64,000 nt of DNA, taken from assembly GCA_041396705.1 (NCBI GenBank), contig JAWKYB010000002.1, forward strand, positions 124,001-188,000. The letters run 5' to 3'. The notes under the pieces are model-generated. The model worked only from the letters and a program-made list of their open reading frames with translations, ran no database searches and was not told where the DNA came from. The first letter of the stretch is position 1. Each line of letters opens with the position of its first letter. Of the stretch, positions 1 through 9,437 are shown one piece after another. Origin of the DNA: Alphaproteobacteria bacterium. Lineage in GTDB: Bacteria; Pseudomonadota; Alphaproteobacteria; CALKHQ01. A program made the translations under genes and the position numbers.

Positions 1-1
1 C

Positions 2-361
2 TTCAGCATCCCCGGGCTCAGCCTGCCGCGCTATGGCACCGCCTGTCCGCTGTGGGCGATCTACCGCGCGCTGCAGGCACCCAACCAGACGGTGGCGCAG
101 ATGGCGTGCATGCCCGACGACAGCGCCTTCCTGTTCATCGCGCGCGCCATCGTCAAGCGGCCGCCCGCGCACCGGCGGCCGGGCACCGCGTTCAGCGTGA
201 TGATCTGCTGCGAGGCGCTGTATGCCGACCGCATCGTCTACGGCGACGGGCTCGACCCCGGCCGCCCGTCGCTGCTGACCCCGGTCGGCACCACCTGCCG
301 GCTGTGCCCGCGCGACGACTGCGCCCAGCGCGCCTATCCGCGCGTTCTCGCCCCGGCATGA
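2..361 (+). CDS. C-terminal fragment of a DUF2083-type (short-chain fatty acyl) XRE-family regulator
   Basis: The reading frame is open from the window edge to a TGA at 359-361 and gives 119 residues. It ends with a cysteine cluster (CRLCPRDDC, then AQRA) after a hydrophobic ICCEALYADRIVYGDG stretch. This is the typical tail of DUF2083 proteins, which carry an N-terminal XRE helix-turn-helix and an IrrE-like middle domain and regulate acyl-CoA metabolism (glyoxylate or methylcitrate genes). Only the C-terminal domain is inside the window, so the DNA-binding part is not seen. The assignment rests on the tail motif and is fairly safe at family level; the target genes are unknown. Confidence 0.7.
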   Translation, partial: FSIPGLSLPRYGTACPLWAIYRALQAPNQTVAQMACMPDDSAFLFIARAIVKRPPAHRRPGTAFSVMICCEALYADRIVYGDGLDPGRPSLLTPVGTTCRLCPRDDCAQRAYPRVLAPA

Positions 362-453
362 AACGGCCGGCGTTGCGGGCATGGCCAATCTGACCTACGC
401 TTCACGCAACAAATTGGGGAGCGGCGCCCGCGAAGGCGCCGCCGGTTGGGGGA

Positions 454-855
454 GTGAGCCGTGTGGGATCGTCGATCCTGATCGTCGAGGACGAGCCTTT
501 TATCGTCGAATCCCTGCGCTTCCTGCTGGAGCGCGAGGGCCACACGGTGCAGGCAGTGAGGGACGGCGCCGCCGCGATCGCGGCGATCGACCGGGCGCGG
601 CCGGACCTGATCGTGCTCGACGTCATGCTGCCCAAGCGCAACGGTTTCGAGATCCTGAAATGGGTGCGCGGCCATCGCACAGTCAGTGACGTCCCCGTGC
701 TGATCCTGACCGCCAAGGGCCAGGACGCCGACCGCAGGAAGGCGGAGGAGTTCGGCGTGGACGCCTTCGTCACCAAGCCGTTCTCAAACCGCGACGTCAT
801 CCGCCAGGTCACCGACCTGCTCGCCGCCGGCCGGGCGCAGGCGGCGGCGCACTAG
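454..855 (+). CDS. Single-domain response regulator (CheY-like receiver)
   Basis: This 133-residue protein is a receiver domain only. The acidic pair is E12-D13, the phospho-acceptor is D56 (LIVLDVMLP), and the switch residues are T86 and K108 (TKPF). There is no output domain. The GTG start at 454 follows a purine-rich GGTTGGGGGA. It lies upstream of, and on the same strand as, a small membrane protein and an SLC5-histidine kinase, so it is the likely phosphate acceptor of that kinase or a shuttle to another regulator. The family is certain; the partnership is inferred from adjacency. Confidence 0.9.
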   Translation: MSRVGSSILIVEDEPFIVESLRFLLEREGHTVQAVRDGAAAIAAIDRARPDLIVLDVMLPKRNGFEILKWVRGHRTVSDVPVLILTAKGQDADRRKAEEFGVDAFVTKPFSNRDVIRQVTDLLAAGRAQAAAH

Positions 856-877
856 GCCAGCGGCGGATGCCGGCCGG

Positions 878-1141
878 ATGACCAGGTTCACCCGCGCCAA
901 GGAGGCGGCCTTCGTCGTCCCGCTGTTCGGGTTGTTCCTGCTGCTGCCGCCGATCCTGGCGCTGTTCGACACCGACAGCACCCTGTTCGGCATTCCGGTG
1001 CTGCACGTCTATGTCTTCGCGGTGTGGTTCGGCCTGGTCGCCGCCGGCTGGTGGCTGTCGCGCCGGCTCGCCGCCGGCGAGGCCGATGCGACAGGCGGCG
1101 ACACGGCCGACAAGGGCCGGCCGGCCGACGGCCCGGACTGA
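878..1141 (+). CDS. Small two-helix membrane protein preceding the SLC5-kinase
   Basis: This is an 87-residue protein with a basic N-terminus (MTRFTRAKEA), one hydrophobic helix at about residues 12-30 and a second at about 41-60, then a polar Gly/Ala/Asp-rich tail. It ends 5 bases before the GTG of the SLC5-histidine kinase, so translation of the two is probably coupled. Small membrane proteins are known directly upstream of CbrA-type kinases (CbrX in Pseudomonas); this one has a similar size and position, but homology cannot be judged by eye. No enzymatic motif is visible. Confidence 0.7.
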   Translation: MTRFTRAKEAAFVVPLFGLFLLLPPILALFDTDSTLFGIPVLHVYVFAVWFGLVAAGWWLSRRLAAGEADATGGDTADKGRPADGPD

Positions 1142-1146
1142 GCGCC

Positions 1147-3894
1147 GTGCTCGACACCGGGCTCGTCCTCTTCACCGCGCTGTCCTATGTGGCGCTGCTG
1201 TTCGTGCTCGCCTTCCTCAGCGACCGCCGCGCCAAGGCCGGCCAGCGCGGCCTGCTCGGCTCGCCCGCGGTCTACACCCTGTCGATCGCGGTCTACTGCA
1301 CCTCGTGGACCTTCTACGGCGCGGTCGGCTCTGCCGCGCGCAACGGGCTGGAGTTCGCGGCGATCTACCTGGGCCCGACCCTGGTGTTCATCGGCTGGTG
1401 GTTCCTGCTGCGCAAGCTGGTGCGGATCAGCAAGACCCACCGCATCACCTCGATCGCCGACTTCGTCTCCTCGCGCTACGGCAAGAGCACCTCGCTGTCG
1501 GTGCTGGTCACCCTGATCGCGGTGATCGGCACCACGCCCTATATCGCGCTGCAGCTGAAGGCGGTCACCATCAGCTTCGGCGTGGTCGCCCAGGCGGCCG
1601 GCAGCGTCGACCCCGACGGCTTCGCCGGCCCGCTGTTCGACACCGCCTTCTGGGTCGCCGTCGCCATGGCGGCATTCACCATCCTGTTCGGCACCCGCAA
1701 TGTCGACGCCGACGAGCATCACCCCGGCGTCGTCGCCGCCATCGCCTTCGAATCCCTGGTCAAGCTGATGGCGCTGGTCGCCGTCGGCCTGTTCGTGGTG
1801 TTCGGGCTCGGCGGGGTCGGGCTGGCCGGCGTGATCGACGGCGCTGCGCTGGGCCGGGCGATGGACCAGCTGGTCCACCTGCCCGACGGCTTCGCGCCGC
1901 GCTGGATCACCATCACCTTCCTGTCGGCGACCGCGATCCTGTGCCTGCCGCGCCAGTTCCAGGTGACGGTGGTGGAGATCTCCAACGAGCGCCACCTCTA
2001 CACCGCCTCCTGGCTGTTCCCGCTGTATCTGCTGCTGATCAGCCTGTTCATCATCCCGATCGCCGCGGCCGGGCTGATCACCCAGCCGGCCGGCGCCAAT
2101 CCCGACCTGTTCGTGCTGACGGTGCCGATGTCGGAGGGGCAGAACGGACTGGCGCTGTTCGCCTTCATCGGCGGCTTCTCGTCGGCCACCTCGATGGTGA
2201 TCGTGGCCTGCATCGCGCTGTCGATCATGATCTCCAACCACATCGTCATCCCGGTGCTGCTGCGGGTGCCCGGGCTGTCGGCCAGCCCGCGCTGGAACGT
2301 GAAGACGCTGCTGCTGGCCAGCCGGCGGATCAGCATCGTGCTGATCCTGCTGCTCGGCTGGCTCTACTACCGGATCAGCGCCCAGTCCGACGCGCTCGCC
2401 TCGATCGGGCTGATCTCCTTCGCCGGCGTCGCCCAGTTCCTGCCGGCGATGCTGGGCGGGCTGTTCTGGCGCGGCGGCACCGCGCGCGGCGCCATCGCCG
2501 GGCTCAGCGCCGGCTTCCTGCTGTGGGCCTACACCCTGCTGGTGCCCAGCCTGGAGCGCTCCGGCTGGGCCTTCGCCGGACTGATCGAGCACGGCCCTTG
2601 GAACGTCGCCCTGCTGCGGCCGGAGGCGCTGTTCGGCGCCGAGGGCTGGGACCCGCTGGTCCACGCGCTGTTCTGGTGCCTCAGCGCCAACGTGTTCTTC
2701 TACGTGGCGGTGTCGCTGCTCAGCGAGGCCAAGCCGCTGGAGCGCCTGCAGGGCACGCTGTTCGTCGACGTGTTCCGCAACCCGCCGGGCAGCGAACCGC
2801 GGGTGTGGCAGCGCTCGGCCGCGGTCGAGGACCTCTACATGCTGGCCCAGCGCATCATCGGGCCGGAGCAGGCGGTGCGCATCTTCCAGGACTATGCCCG
2901 CGGCCAGGGTGGCGGCGACAGCCTGCCCGACCCCGACCCCGAATTCATCGCCTTCGTCGAGCGCCAGCTCGCCGGCTCGATCGGCGCCGCCTCGGCGCGG
3001 GCGATGGTGTCGCGGGTGGCGACGGGCGAGACCATCAGCCTGGACCAGGTGATGAAGATCCTCGACGAGACCCAGCAGCTGATCGAGTACAGCCGCCGGC
3101 TGGAGGAGAAGTCGCGCGAGCTGGAACTGACCGCCGAGCAGCTGCGCAACGCCAACGAGCAGCTGAAGCGGCTGGACATCATGAAGGACGACTTCCTCAG
3201 CCGGGTCAGCCACGAGGTGCGCACGCCGATGACCTCGATCCGCTCCTTCTCCGAGATCCTGCTGGAGCTGAAGGATCTGGACAGCGAGCAGGCGCGCCGC
3301 TTCCTCGACATCATCGTCAACGAGAGCCAGCGGCTGACCCGCCTGCTCGACGAGATCCTCGACCTGAGCCGGCTGGAGAATGCCGACGTGCCGTGGCCGG
3401 TGCAGGTGTTCGACCCCGACGCGGTGCTGGCCGACGCCGTCGCCACCATGTCCGGCCTGGCCGAGCGCGCGGCCACCCGGATCGAGACGGCGCCGCCCGG
3501 CCGCGCCGCCCTGGTCCGCGCCGACCGCGACCGGCTGAAGCAGGTGTTCATCAACCTGCTGTCCAATGCGATCAAGTACAACGACGCCGCCGACCCGCGC
3601 GTCTCCGTGCGCAGCGAGGTGCGCGACGGCCGCTACCAGGTGCACATCGCCGACAACGGGCCCGGCATCGCCGAGGCCGACCAGGCGGTGATCTTCTCCA
3701 AGTTCGCGCGCGGCTGGGACGCCGGCGAGCGCAGCTCCGGCGGCAGCGGGCTGGGGCTGGCCATCGCCCGCCAGATCGTCCAGCAGTTCGGCGGGCGGAT
3801 CTGGGTGGTGTCGACCAAGGGTGCCGGCGCCACCTTCTCGGTCAGCCTGCCGCTGGTGCGGGCCGAGGCGCGCGGCGAGACCCAGGCGGCATAG
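1147..3894 (+). CDS. SLC5 (sodium:solute symporter)-histidine kinase fusion, CbrA/CrbS type
   Basis: The protein has 915 residues. The first ~560 hold about twelve to thirteen hydrophobic helices of a sodium/solute symporter (SYCTSWTFYG-like region AVYCTSWTFYGAVG near the start). A cytoplasmic linker with a predicted coiled coil (residues ~640-680, ELELTAEQLRNANEQLK) leads to a histidine kinase: phospho-acceptor H689 in SRVSHEVRTPM, N-box N807 in NLLSNAIKYN, then DNGPGIAEAD and GSGLGLAIARQ. CbrA/CrbS proteins sense or gate a carbon or acetate-type nutrient and signal through a response regulator. The GTG at 1147 was chosen because it follows the upstream stop by 5 bases and gives a natural N-terminal helix; longer frames would run through the upstream gene. 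It has no receiver domain of its own, which fits the stand-alone receiver at 454. Confidence 0.93.
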   Translation: MLDTGLVLFTALSYVALLFVLAFLSDRRAKAGQRGLLGSPAVYTLSIAVYCTSWTFYGAVGSAARNGLEFAAIYLGPTLVFIGWWFLLRKLVRISKTHRITSIADFVSSRYGKSTSLSVLVTLIAVIGTTPYIALQLKAVTISFGVVAQAAGSVDPDGFAGPLFDTAFWVAVAMAAFTILFGTRNVDADEHHPGVVAAIAFESLVKLMALVAVGLFVVFGLGGVGLAGVIDGAALGRAMDQLVHLPDGFAPRWITITFLSATAILCLPRQFQVTVVEISNERHLYTASWLFPLYLLLISLFIIPIAAAGLITQPAGANPDLFVLTVPMSEGQNGLALFAFIGGFSSATSMVIVACIALSIMISNHIVIPVLLRVPGLSASPRWNVKTLLLASRRISIVLILLLGWLYYRISAQSDALASIGLISFAGVAQFLPAMLGGLFWRGGTARGAIAGLSAGFLLWAYTLLVPSLERSGWAFAGLIEHGPWNVALLRPEALFGAEGWDPLVHALFWCLSANVFFYVAVSLLSEAKPLERLQGTLFVDVFRNPPGSEPRVWQRSAAVEDLYMLAQRIIGPEQAVRIFQDYARGQGGGDSLPDPDPEFIAFVERQLAGSIGAASARAMVSRVATGETISLDQVMKILDETQQLIEYSRRLEEKSRELELTAEQLRNANEQLKRLDIMKDDFLSRVSHEVRTPMTSIRSFSEILLELKDLDSEQARRFLDIIVNESQRLTRLLDEILDLSRLENADVPWPVQVFDPDAVLADAVATMSGLAERAATRIETAPPGRAALVRADRDRLKQVFINLLSNAIKYNDAADPRVSVRSEVRDGRYQVHIADNGPGIAEADQAVIFSKFARGWDAGERSSGGSGLGLAIARQIVQQFGGRIWVVSTKGAGATFSVSLPLVRAEARGETQAA

Positions 3895-3987
3895 GGCGGC
3901 GCCGGCCCCCGGCGCAATCCGCGAGACAACGCCCCCGCCCGGGTATAATGTAGCAGCCGCATCTGCACATCTGCCGAGGGTCCGGCG

Positions 3988-6713
3988 GTGCGTCGCGGTT
4001 CCGTGCTCGCTTTCGCGTTCATCGCCGTGGGGCTCGTCGCCGCGCGCGGGCAGGATGCCGCCGCGGACGACGCATCCGCAGCCGACTGCGACCGGCTGGC
4101 CGCGCTGCCGGGTACGGTGCCGGCGTCGCCGGCGTCGCCTTTGCCGACATCGATGCCGAAGCCGCCATGGCCGCCTGTGCGGCCGCGGTGCAGGCCCAGC
4201 CGGGCACCGCCCGCTTTGCCTTCCAGTATGCGCGCGCCCTGCACCGCGCCGGCCAGGCGCCGGCCGCCGCCCGACTGTACGAATGGGCGGCCGGCGACGG
4301 CTTCGCGCCGGCGCAATATGCGCTCGGCATCATGTTACAGACCGGCGACGGCGTGCCGGCCGACCCGGCGGCGGCGCGCCGCTGGCTGGACGCGGCGGCG
4401 GCCCAGGGCTATGCCGCGGACCCTGTCGTCGCGTCGGGCCCGCCGGCGGCCGCAACCCCCGTCGCCGCAGTCGCCGACCCGTCGCCGACCGACCTGCCGG
4501 ACGGGCTGGAAGCGCTCGCGGACGCCCTCGACGGCGTGCGCCGCGACGCATCGCGCGATCGGTTCGACCTCGATGCGGTGCCGCTGCCGGCCGGCGCGCC
4601 GGTCGAGGCCGTCACCGCCTGGGTGGCCGACCAGACCGCGCTGGTGCCCTATCGCGGCAGCCTGCGCGGCGCCCGCGGCACGCTGATCGACCGGACCGGC
4701 AACAGCCTGGATCGCGCCCTGCTGCTGGCCGCGCTGCTGTCGGCCGCCGGCTACGAGGTCAGGCTGGCCCGTACCACGCTCGACGCCGCGACGGCCGCGG
4801 CGCTGCTCGACGCCTATGCCGCGCCGCCGGACGAGCCGGCGCCGGCGTTGTCCGCCGAAGCGCTCGCGCAACGCCTGACCGCGGCGGCCGGCGGTGCGGT
4901 GCCGGACCTGCCCGCGGCGCTGGCGCGCGCGGCAGCCGACGATCGTGCCGTCGCCGACGCCGTGCAGCGGCGTTCGGACGCGATGAGCCGCGACCTGCTC
5001 GCCCGGCTCGGCGACGTCGCGGTCGGGACCGCCGCCGCCGACCGCGCCGCCGCGATCGCGGCGTTGCAGGATCACTGGTGGGTCCAGGTCCGACGCACCG
5101 GCGGCCTGCTGCCCGGCTGGACCGACGCCGACCCATCGGCCGGCACGGTCGGGCATGTCGACGCGGCGGAAACGCTGTCACCGACCGATCTGCCGACAGC
5201 GCTGCAGCACGCGGTCGTGCTGCGCGTGGTGGTGGCGTTCTGGGTCGACGGCGGGCTGCGCGAGGAAACGGTGCTGGAGCACCGGCTGGTGCCGGCGGAC
5301 CTGCTCGACCGGCCGGTGGTGCTGCGCCAACTGCCGGTCAGCGCGCTGCCGGCGTTCCGGGCGACGCCCGGTGCCGATGCCACCGAGACGGCGCTGGCGG
5401 CGGCAACGGAGGCCTGGGTCTGGCAACCGGAACTCAGCATCGGCGGCGAGGTGTTTGCCGACCGTCTGTTCACAACGGCCGGCACGGTGCTGCCGGCGAA
5501 CGCCGACTCGCTGCGCGAACTCGGCCTCGGACCGACCCTGTTCGGCGACACCAACGCGGTCTCGCAGGATGCGGTCTCGATGCTGAGCGACGAGCCGGTT
5601 GCCGCCGAGCCCGTCGCGCCGGACGAGGCCAACGCGCCGGTGCGGGTCGCGGCCGAGTGGCTGGCGATCGAGATCGACGTGCCTGGCGCCGCGCCGGTGC
5701 TGCAGCGGCGCACGGTGTTCGACCTGCTCGGCCCGGTCGCACGTTCGGCGTCCCCGGTCCCTGCACCGACGCTCGACCGCGCCGAACGGCAGCGCCGGGC
5801 GCTGGCGCTGCTGCGCGAGGTCGACATCCAGATCGCCGGCGCCTCGACGCTGGCCGACTTCGTCCGCGGCGTGCTGGCCCGCGACATGGCGGCGCTGCTG
5901 CGCGCATTGGCGCCGGCGCTGCGGGACGGCGCGGAACCGACGGCGGAGCCGACCGTCGGCCTGCCGCGGATCCCGCTGCCGCTCTACCGCTACGCGGCGC
6001 TGCGCTTCGCCGGTACCGCCGCCCGGCCTTATCTCGACCGCCCCAACGTCTCGCTGCTGTGGACCGGCCTCGACGGCGAGCGGGCAGACGCGCTGCAGCC
6101 TTGGCAACAATACGACATCGTCGCCAACGACGTCGGCGTGGTGGCGGCCGACGGATTTGCGGCACGGCTGGCCCAGGGCGTGCGCGACTCCGTCACCGAG
6201 GACGAACTGGCCGGTACCGGGGTTCCCGGCAGCACCGCCTCGCTCTACGAGGCCGGCCTCGCCGCCGGACGGCCTTGGCTGCTGCTCGACCCCGCCGACC
6301 CCGGCGCAGTCGGCGGGCTGGCGCTGCCGGACGCGGCACGGGCCGCCATCGCCGCCGACCTTGCCGGCGGCGCCTACGTGGTGGCACCGCCCAGCCCGGT
6401 CGAGACGGACGCCGGGCCGAAGGTCGCATGGTGGCGGATCGATGCACGCAGCGGCACGACCCTGGGCATGACCCCGCACGGCGGTGCCGACATGGTCGAG
6501 AACGCCTTTCTGGTCGCCCAGGGCGTGCAGACCGGCCTGTGCTTCATGATGCTCGGCAGGGCCATTGCCGGCAACGACGCCGGCGGCGCCGCCGCCGGCA
6601 TGGCCTGTGCCGCGGGCGGGGTCGGCGGCGCGGTGGCCGGCGGCATCGGCGGCGGCGTGATTGCCATGGTCACGGCGATGCTGGCCACCGGAATCCTGAT
6701 CGGGACCGGCTAG
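3988..6713 (+). CDS. Exported Sel1-repeat/transglutaminase-like protein, paralog 1 (apparent frameshift near 4115)
   Basis: This is the first of three tandem paralogs. A GTG at 3988 opens a signal peptide (MRRGSVLAFAFIAVGLVAA, cleavage near ARG-QD) and a conserved DCDRLAALPG motif. The frame then has to slip back one base at about 4110-4125 to continue as GVAGVAFADIDAEAAMAAC and run to 6713; restoring one C (GGTACC in place of GGTAC) rejoins the frames. Downstream are two Sel1/TPR-like repeats, a transglutaminase-like core (GNSLDRALLLAALL, then DHWWVQV and DADPSA), a long beta-rich middle region, and a C-terminal hydrophobic Gly/Ala-rich tail that could be membrane-inserted. The usual catalytic Cys is Ser. 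Function is unknown; it is likely periplasmic or membrane-anchored. It could be a broken gene or a sequence error. Confidence 0.75.
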
Positions 6714-6734
6714 CCGGCAGGCCTGGGGGGCAAG

Positions 6735-9385
6735 GTGACCGGAACAATGCGATCGCGACAACCGGCGTCCCTGTCGGGCGTCGTTTCCGGGCGGAACGCC
6801 GGCCTGCTGTGCCGGACCGCCGCCCTGGCGTGCGCCGCCATCGTGGCCGCATCGGCGGCGCGCGCCGACGAGAGCGCCGCGGACGCCTGCGACCGGCTGG
6901 CGGCGGAGCCCGGCGGCGTGGCGGGCGTGCCGGGCGTCGCGCTTGCGGACATCGACGCCGCGGCCGCGCTGGACGCATGCGCGCAGGCGCTGCGGGACTT
7001 CCCCGCCGAACCGCGCCTGGCCTACCAATATGCCCGCGCGCTGGGCGCAGCGGCGACGTGGAGGCGGCGGCGCGGCTCTATGCCTGGGCCGCCGACGACG
7101 GCCTGGCCGGCGCGGCCGAGGCGCTGGCGCGGGTACGGGCGGCGGCCGCCGCCGGCGCGGAGCCGGTCGGCGACGATGCGCTGGCCGCGGGCCTGGACCG
7201 CGTGGCCGAGGTCCTCGACGCGCTCGGCCGCGACGCCCCGCGCAGCCGCATCGACCCGGTGGCGGTGTTGCAGGCGGCAGGACCGTCGGTCGAGGCGCTG
7301 ACCGGCTGGGTCGCCGACAACGTGGCGCTGGTCGGCTATCGCGGCAGCCTGCGCGGCGCCCGCGGCGCCTTGCTGGACCGCCACGCCAACAGCCTGGACC
7401 GCGCGCTGCTGCTGGCCGAGCTGCTCGGCATGGCCGGATACCAGGTGCGGCTGGCGCACGCGACGTTGGACGCCGCTTCCGCGGCCGCCCTGCGCGATGC
7501 CTCCGCCGTCGCCATCGCCGACGACCCGGCGCCGGACCGGGCCGCCACCGTTGCCCGGCTTGCCGAAGCTGCCGGCGACGCGCTGGCGCCGCTGGCCGAA
7601 ACGGTGGCGCGCGAGACCGAGGGGCAACGCGCGCTGGCCGAGACGGTCGACCGGCGCAGCGACACCATCGCCGCCGATCTGCTGGCAGCACTGGGCGAGC
7701 GCGGGACCGGCGCCAGCGGCGACTTCGACGCGGCCCTCGCCGACCATTGGTGGGTCCAGGTCGCCGAGGGCGACGGCTGGGTCGACGCCGATCCGTCCGC
7801 AGCACTTGTCGCCGCACCGGCGGCGCAGGAGAGCTTCGCCGCCGACGCCCTGCCGGACGCGCTGCAGCACCGCGTCACCCTGCGGCTGGTGGTCGAGTTC
7901 TGGGAGCAGGGGCGCCTGCGCGAGCAGACGGTGATGACCGAGCCGCTGGTCCCGGCCGCGCTGATCGGCCGACCGGTGGTGCTGCGCCACATCCCGATGA
8001 GCGCGCCGCCGGCCGCGTCCGTGCTTTCGGACACCCCGGCGGATCTCGCGACGACGGCGCTTGCCGCCGCCGCCGACGCCTGGGTGTGGCAACCGGTGCT
8101 GACCGTCGGCGACGAGGCGCTGGAGGAGAACCTGTTCACCACCCGCGGCGAGGTGCTCCCGGCCGGCCCCGAGACGCTGCGTGGCCTGGGCATCGGCACC
8201 GGCATCTTCGGCGACCTCGGCGACCGCCTCGGCACCGTGTTCGACGAGCAGCCGGCCGAGCCGGCGTCGCCGCCCGACGAGGCGACCGCGCCGCTGCGGC
8301 TGACCGCGGAATGGCTGGAATTCACGGTCGAGGTGCCGGGCGCGCCGGCCGCGGTTCACCGCCGGCCGGTATTCGACCTGATCGGGCCCGCCGCGCGCGC
8401 CGCGGGCGTGCCGGCCGCGCCGGCCGTGGGTCCGGCCGAACGGCTGCAGCGGGCGCTCGGCATGATGCGCGAGGTCGACATTCTGGTGACCGGTGCGGCC
8501 CTGCCGGCCAGCTTCGTCCGCGCCACGATGGGCCGCGACGCCGCCGCGCTGCTGCGCGCGCTGCCCGCCCTGCTCGGCCAGGGCCCGGATGCGGCGGTGG
8601 CGCCGATGGACACCATCCCGCGCATCCAGCTGCCGCTGTACCGCCATGCGCTGCTGCGCCAGGACAGCCGCGCGGACGCGCAGCCGTACCTGGACCGGCC
8701 GAACATCGTGCTGGCCTGGAGCGGCTGGGCCGGGACCGGCAGGGACGACCTGCGCGCCACCCTGCTTTATGACATCGTCGAGAACGGCGTCGGCACGCCG
8801 GCCGGCGCCGACGGCTTCGCGGCCCGGCTCGCCCAGGGCGTGCGCGACACCGTCGCCGAGGACGCGCTGGCCGGGCCCGGCCCGACCGGCAACGCCGCCG
8901 CCCTGTTCGAGGCCGACATGGCCGCAGGCCAGGACTGGGTGGTCGTGCGGCCGGGCGATGCCGGCACGCTGCGTGGCCTGGCGCTGGCAGACGACGTGCG
9001 CACCGCCATCGCCGCGCAGACCGAGGCCGGCGCCGTCGTCCTCGCACCGCCGGCGCCGGTCGCCACGCTGGCGGGGCCGCAGGTCGCGTGGTGGCGGATC
9101 GACCCGGCGACCGGCACCACCCTCGGCATGAATCTCGCCGGCGGCGCGGCGATGACCGAGCGCGCGGTGCTGCTGGCGCAGGGCGTTCAGGTCGGCGGCT
9201 GCTTCGTCGCGCTGGGCATGGCGATCAGCGGCGGCATGGGCGGGGTCGCGGTGGGTGCGGCGCTGTGCATCGCCGGCGGGATCACCAGCGCCGTCGCCAT
9301 TGTCGACGGCGCGGCGATGGCCGCGCTGATCGGCGCCTCGGTGGCGTTGGGCGGCACGGTCGCCGCCGCCGTTGCCGGCATATGA
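6735..9385 (+). CDS. Exported transglutaminase-like protein, paralog 2 (apparent frameshift near 7045)
   Basis: This is the second tandem paralog, starting 21 bases after paralog 1. The start is GTG 6735, or ATG 6747 with AAGGTG upstream. Its signal peptide is about 45 residues long and ends AARA-DES. The first frame reads through DACDRLAAEPG and RLAYQYARALG, then the conserved sequence continues one frame back (GDVEAAARLYAWAADDGL) from about 7045; adding one C (GGCCGC for GGCGC) joins them. One Sel1-like repeat present in paralogs 1 and 3 is missing here, after ADDGLAGAAEALA. The transglutaminase-like core (ANSLDRALLLAELL, DHWWVQV, DADPSA) and the hydrophobic tail are kept. As in its sisters, Ser occupies the nucleophile position. 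Function unknown. Confidence 0.75.
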
Positions 9386-9437
9386 GACCACGACGCTCCG
9401 GCATGCAGCCGGGGCCGACAGCGGAGTTGCGAAAATC

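Noticed and set aside
1009..3645. A leftward open frame opposite the SLC5-histidine kinase
   Set aside because: Shadow of the kinase gene; no signal, domain or ribosome site.
4095..4130. Programmed -1 frameshifting in paralog 1
   Set aside because: No slippery heptamer or downstream stimulatory hairpin was recognised, and paralog 3 needs none; a lost base is simpler.
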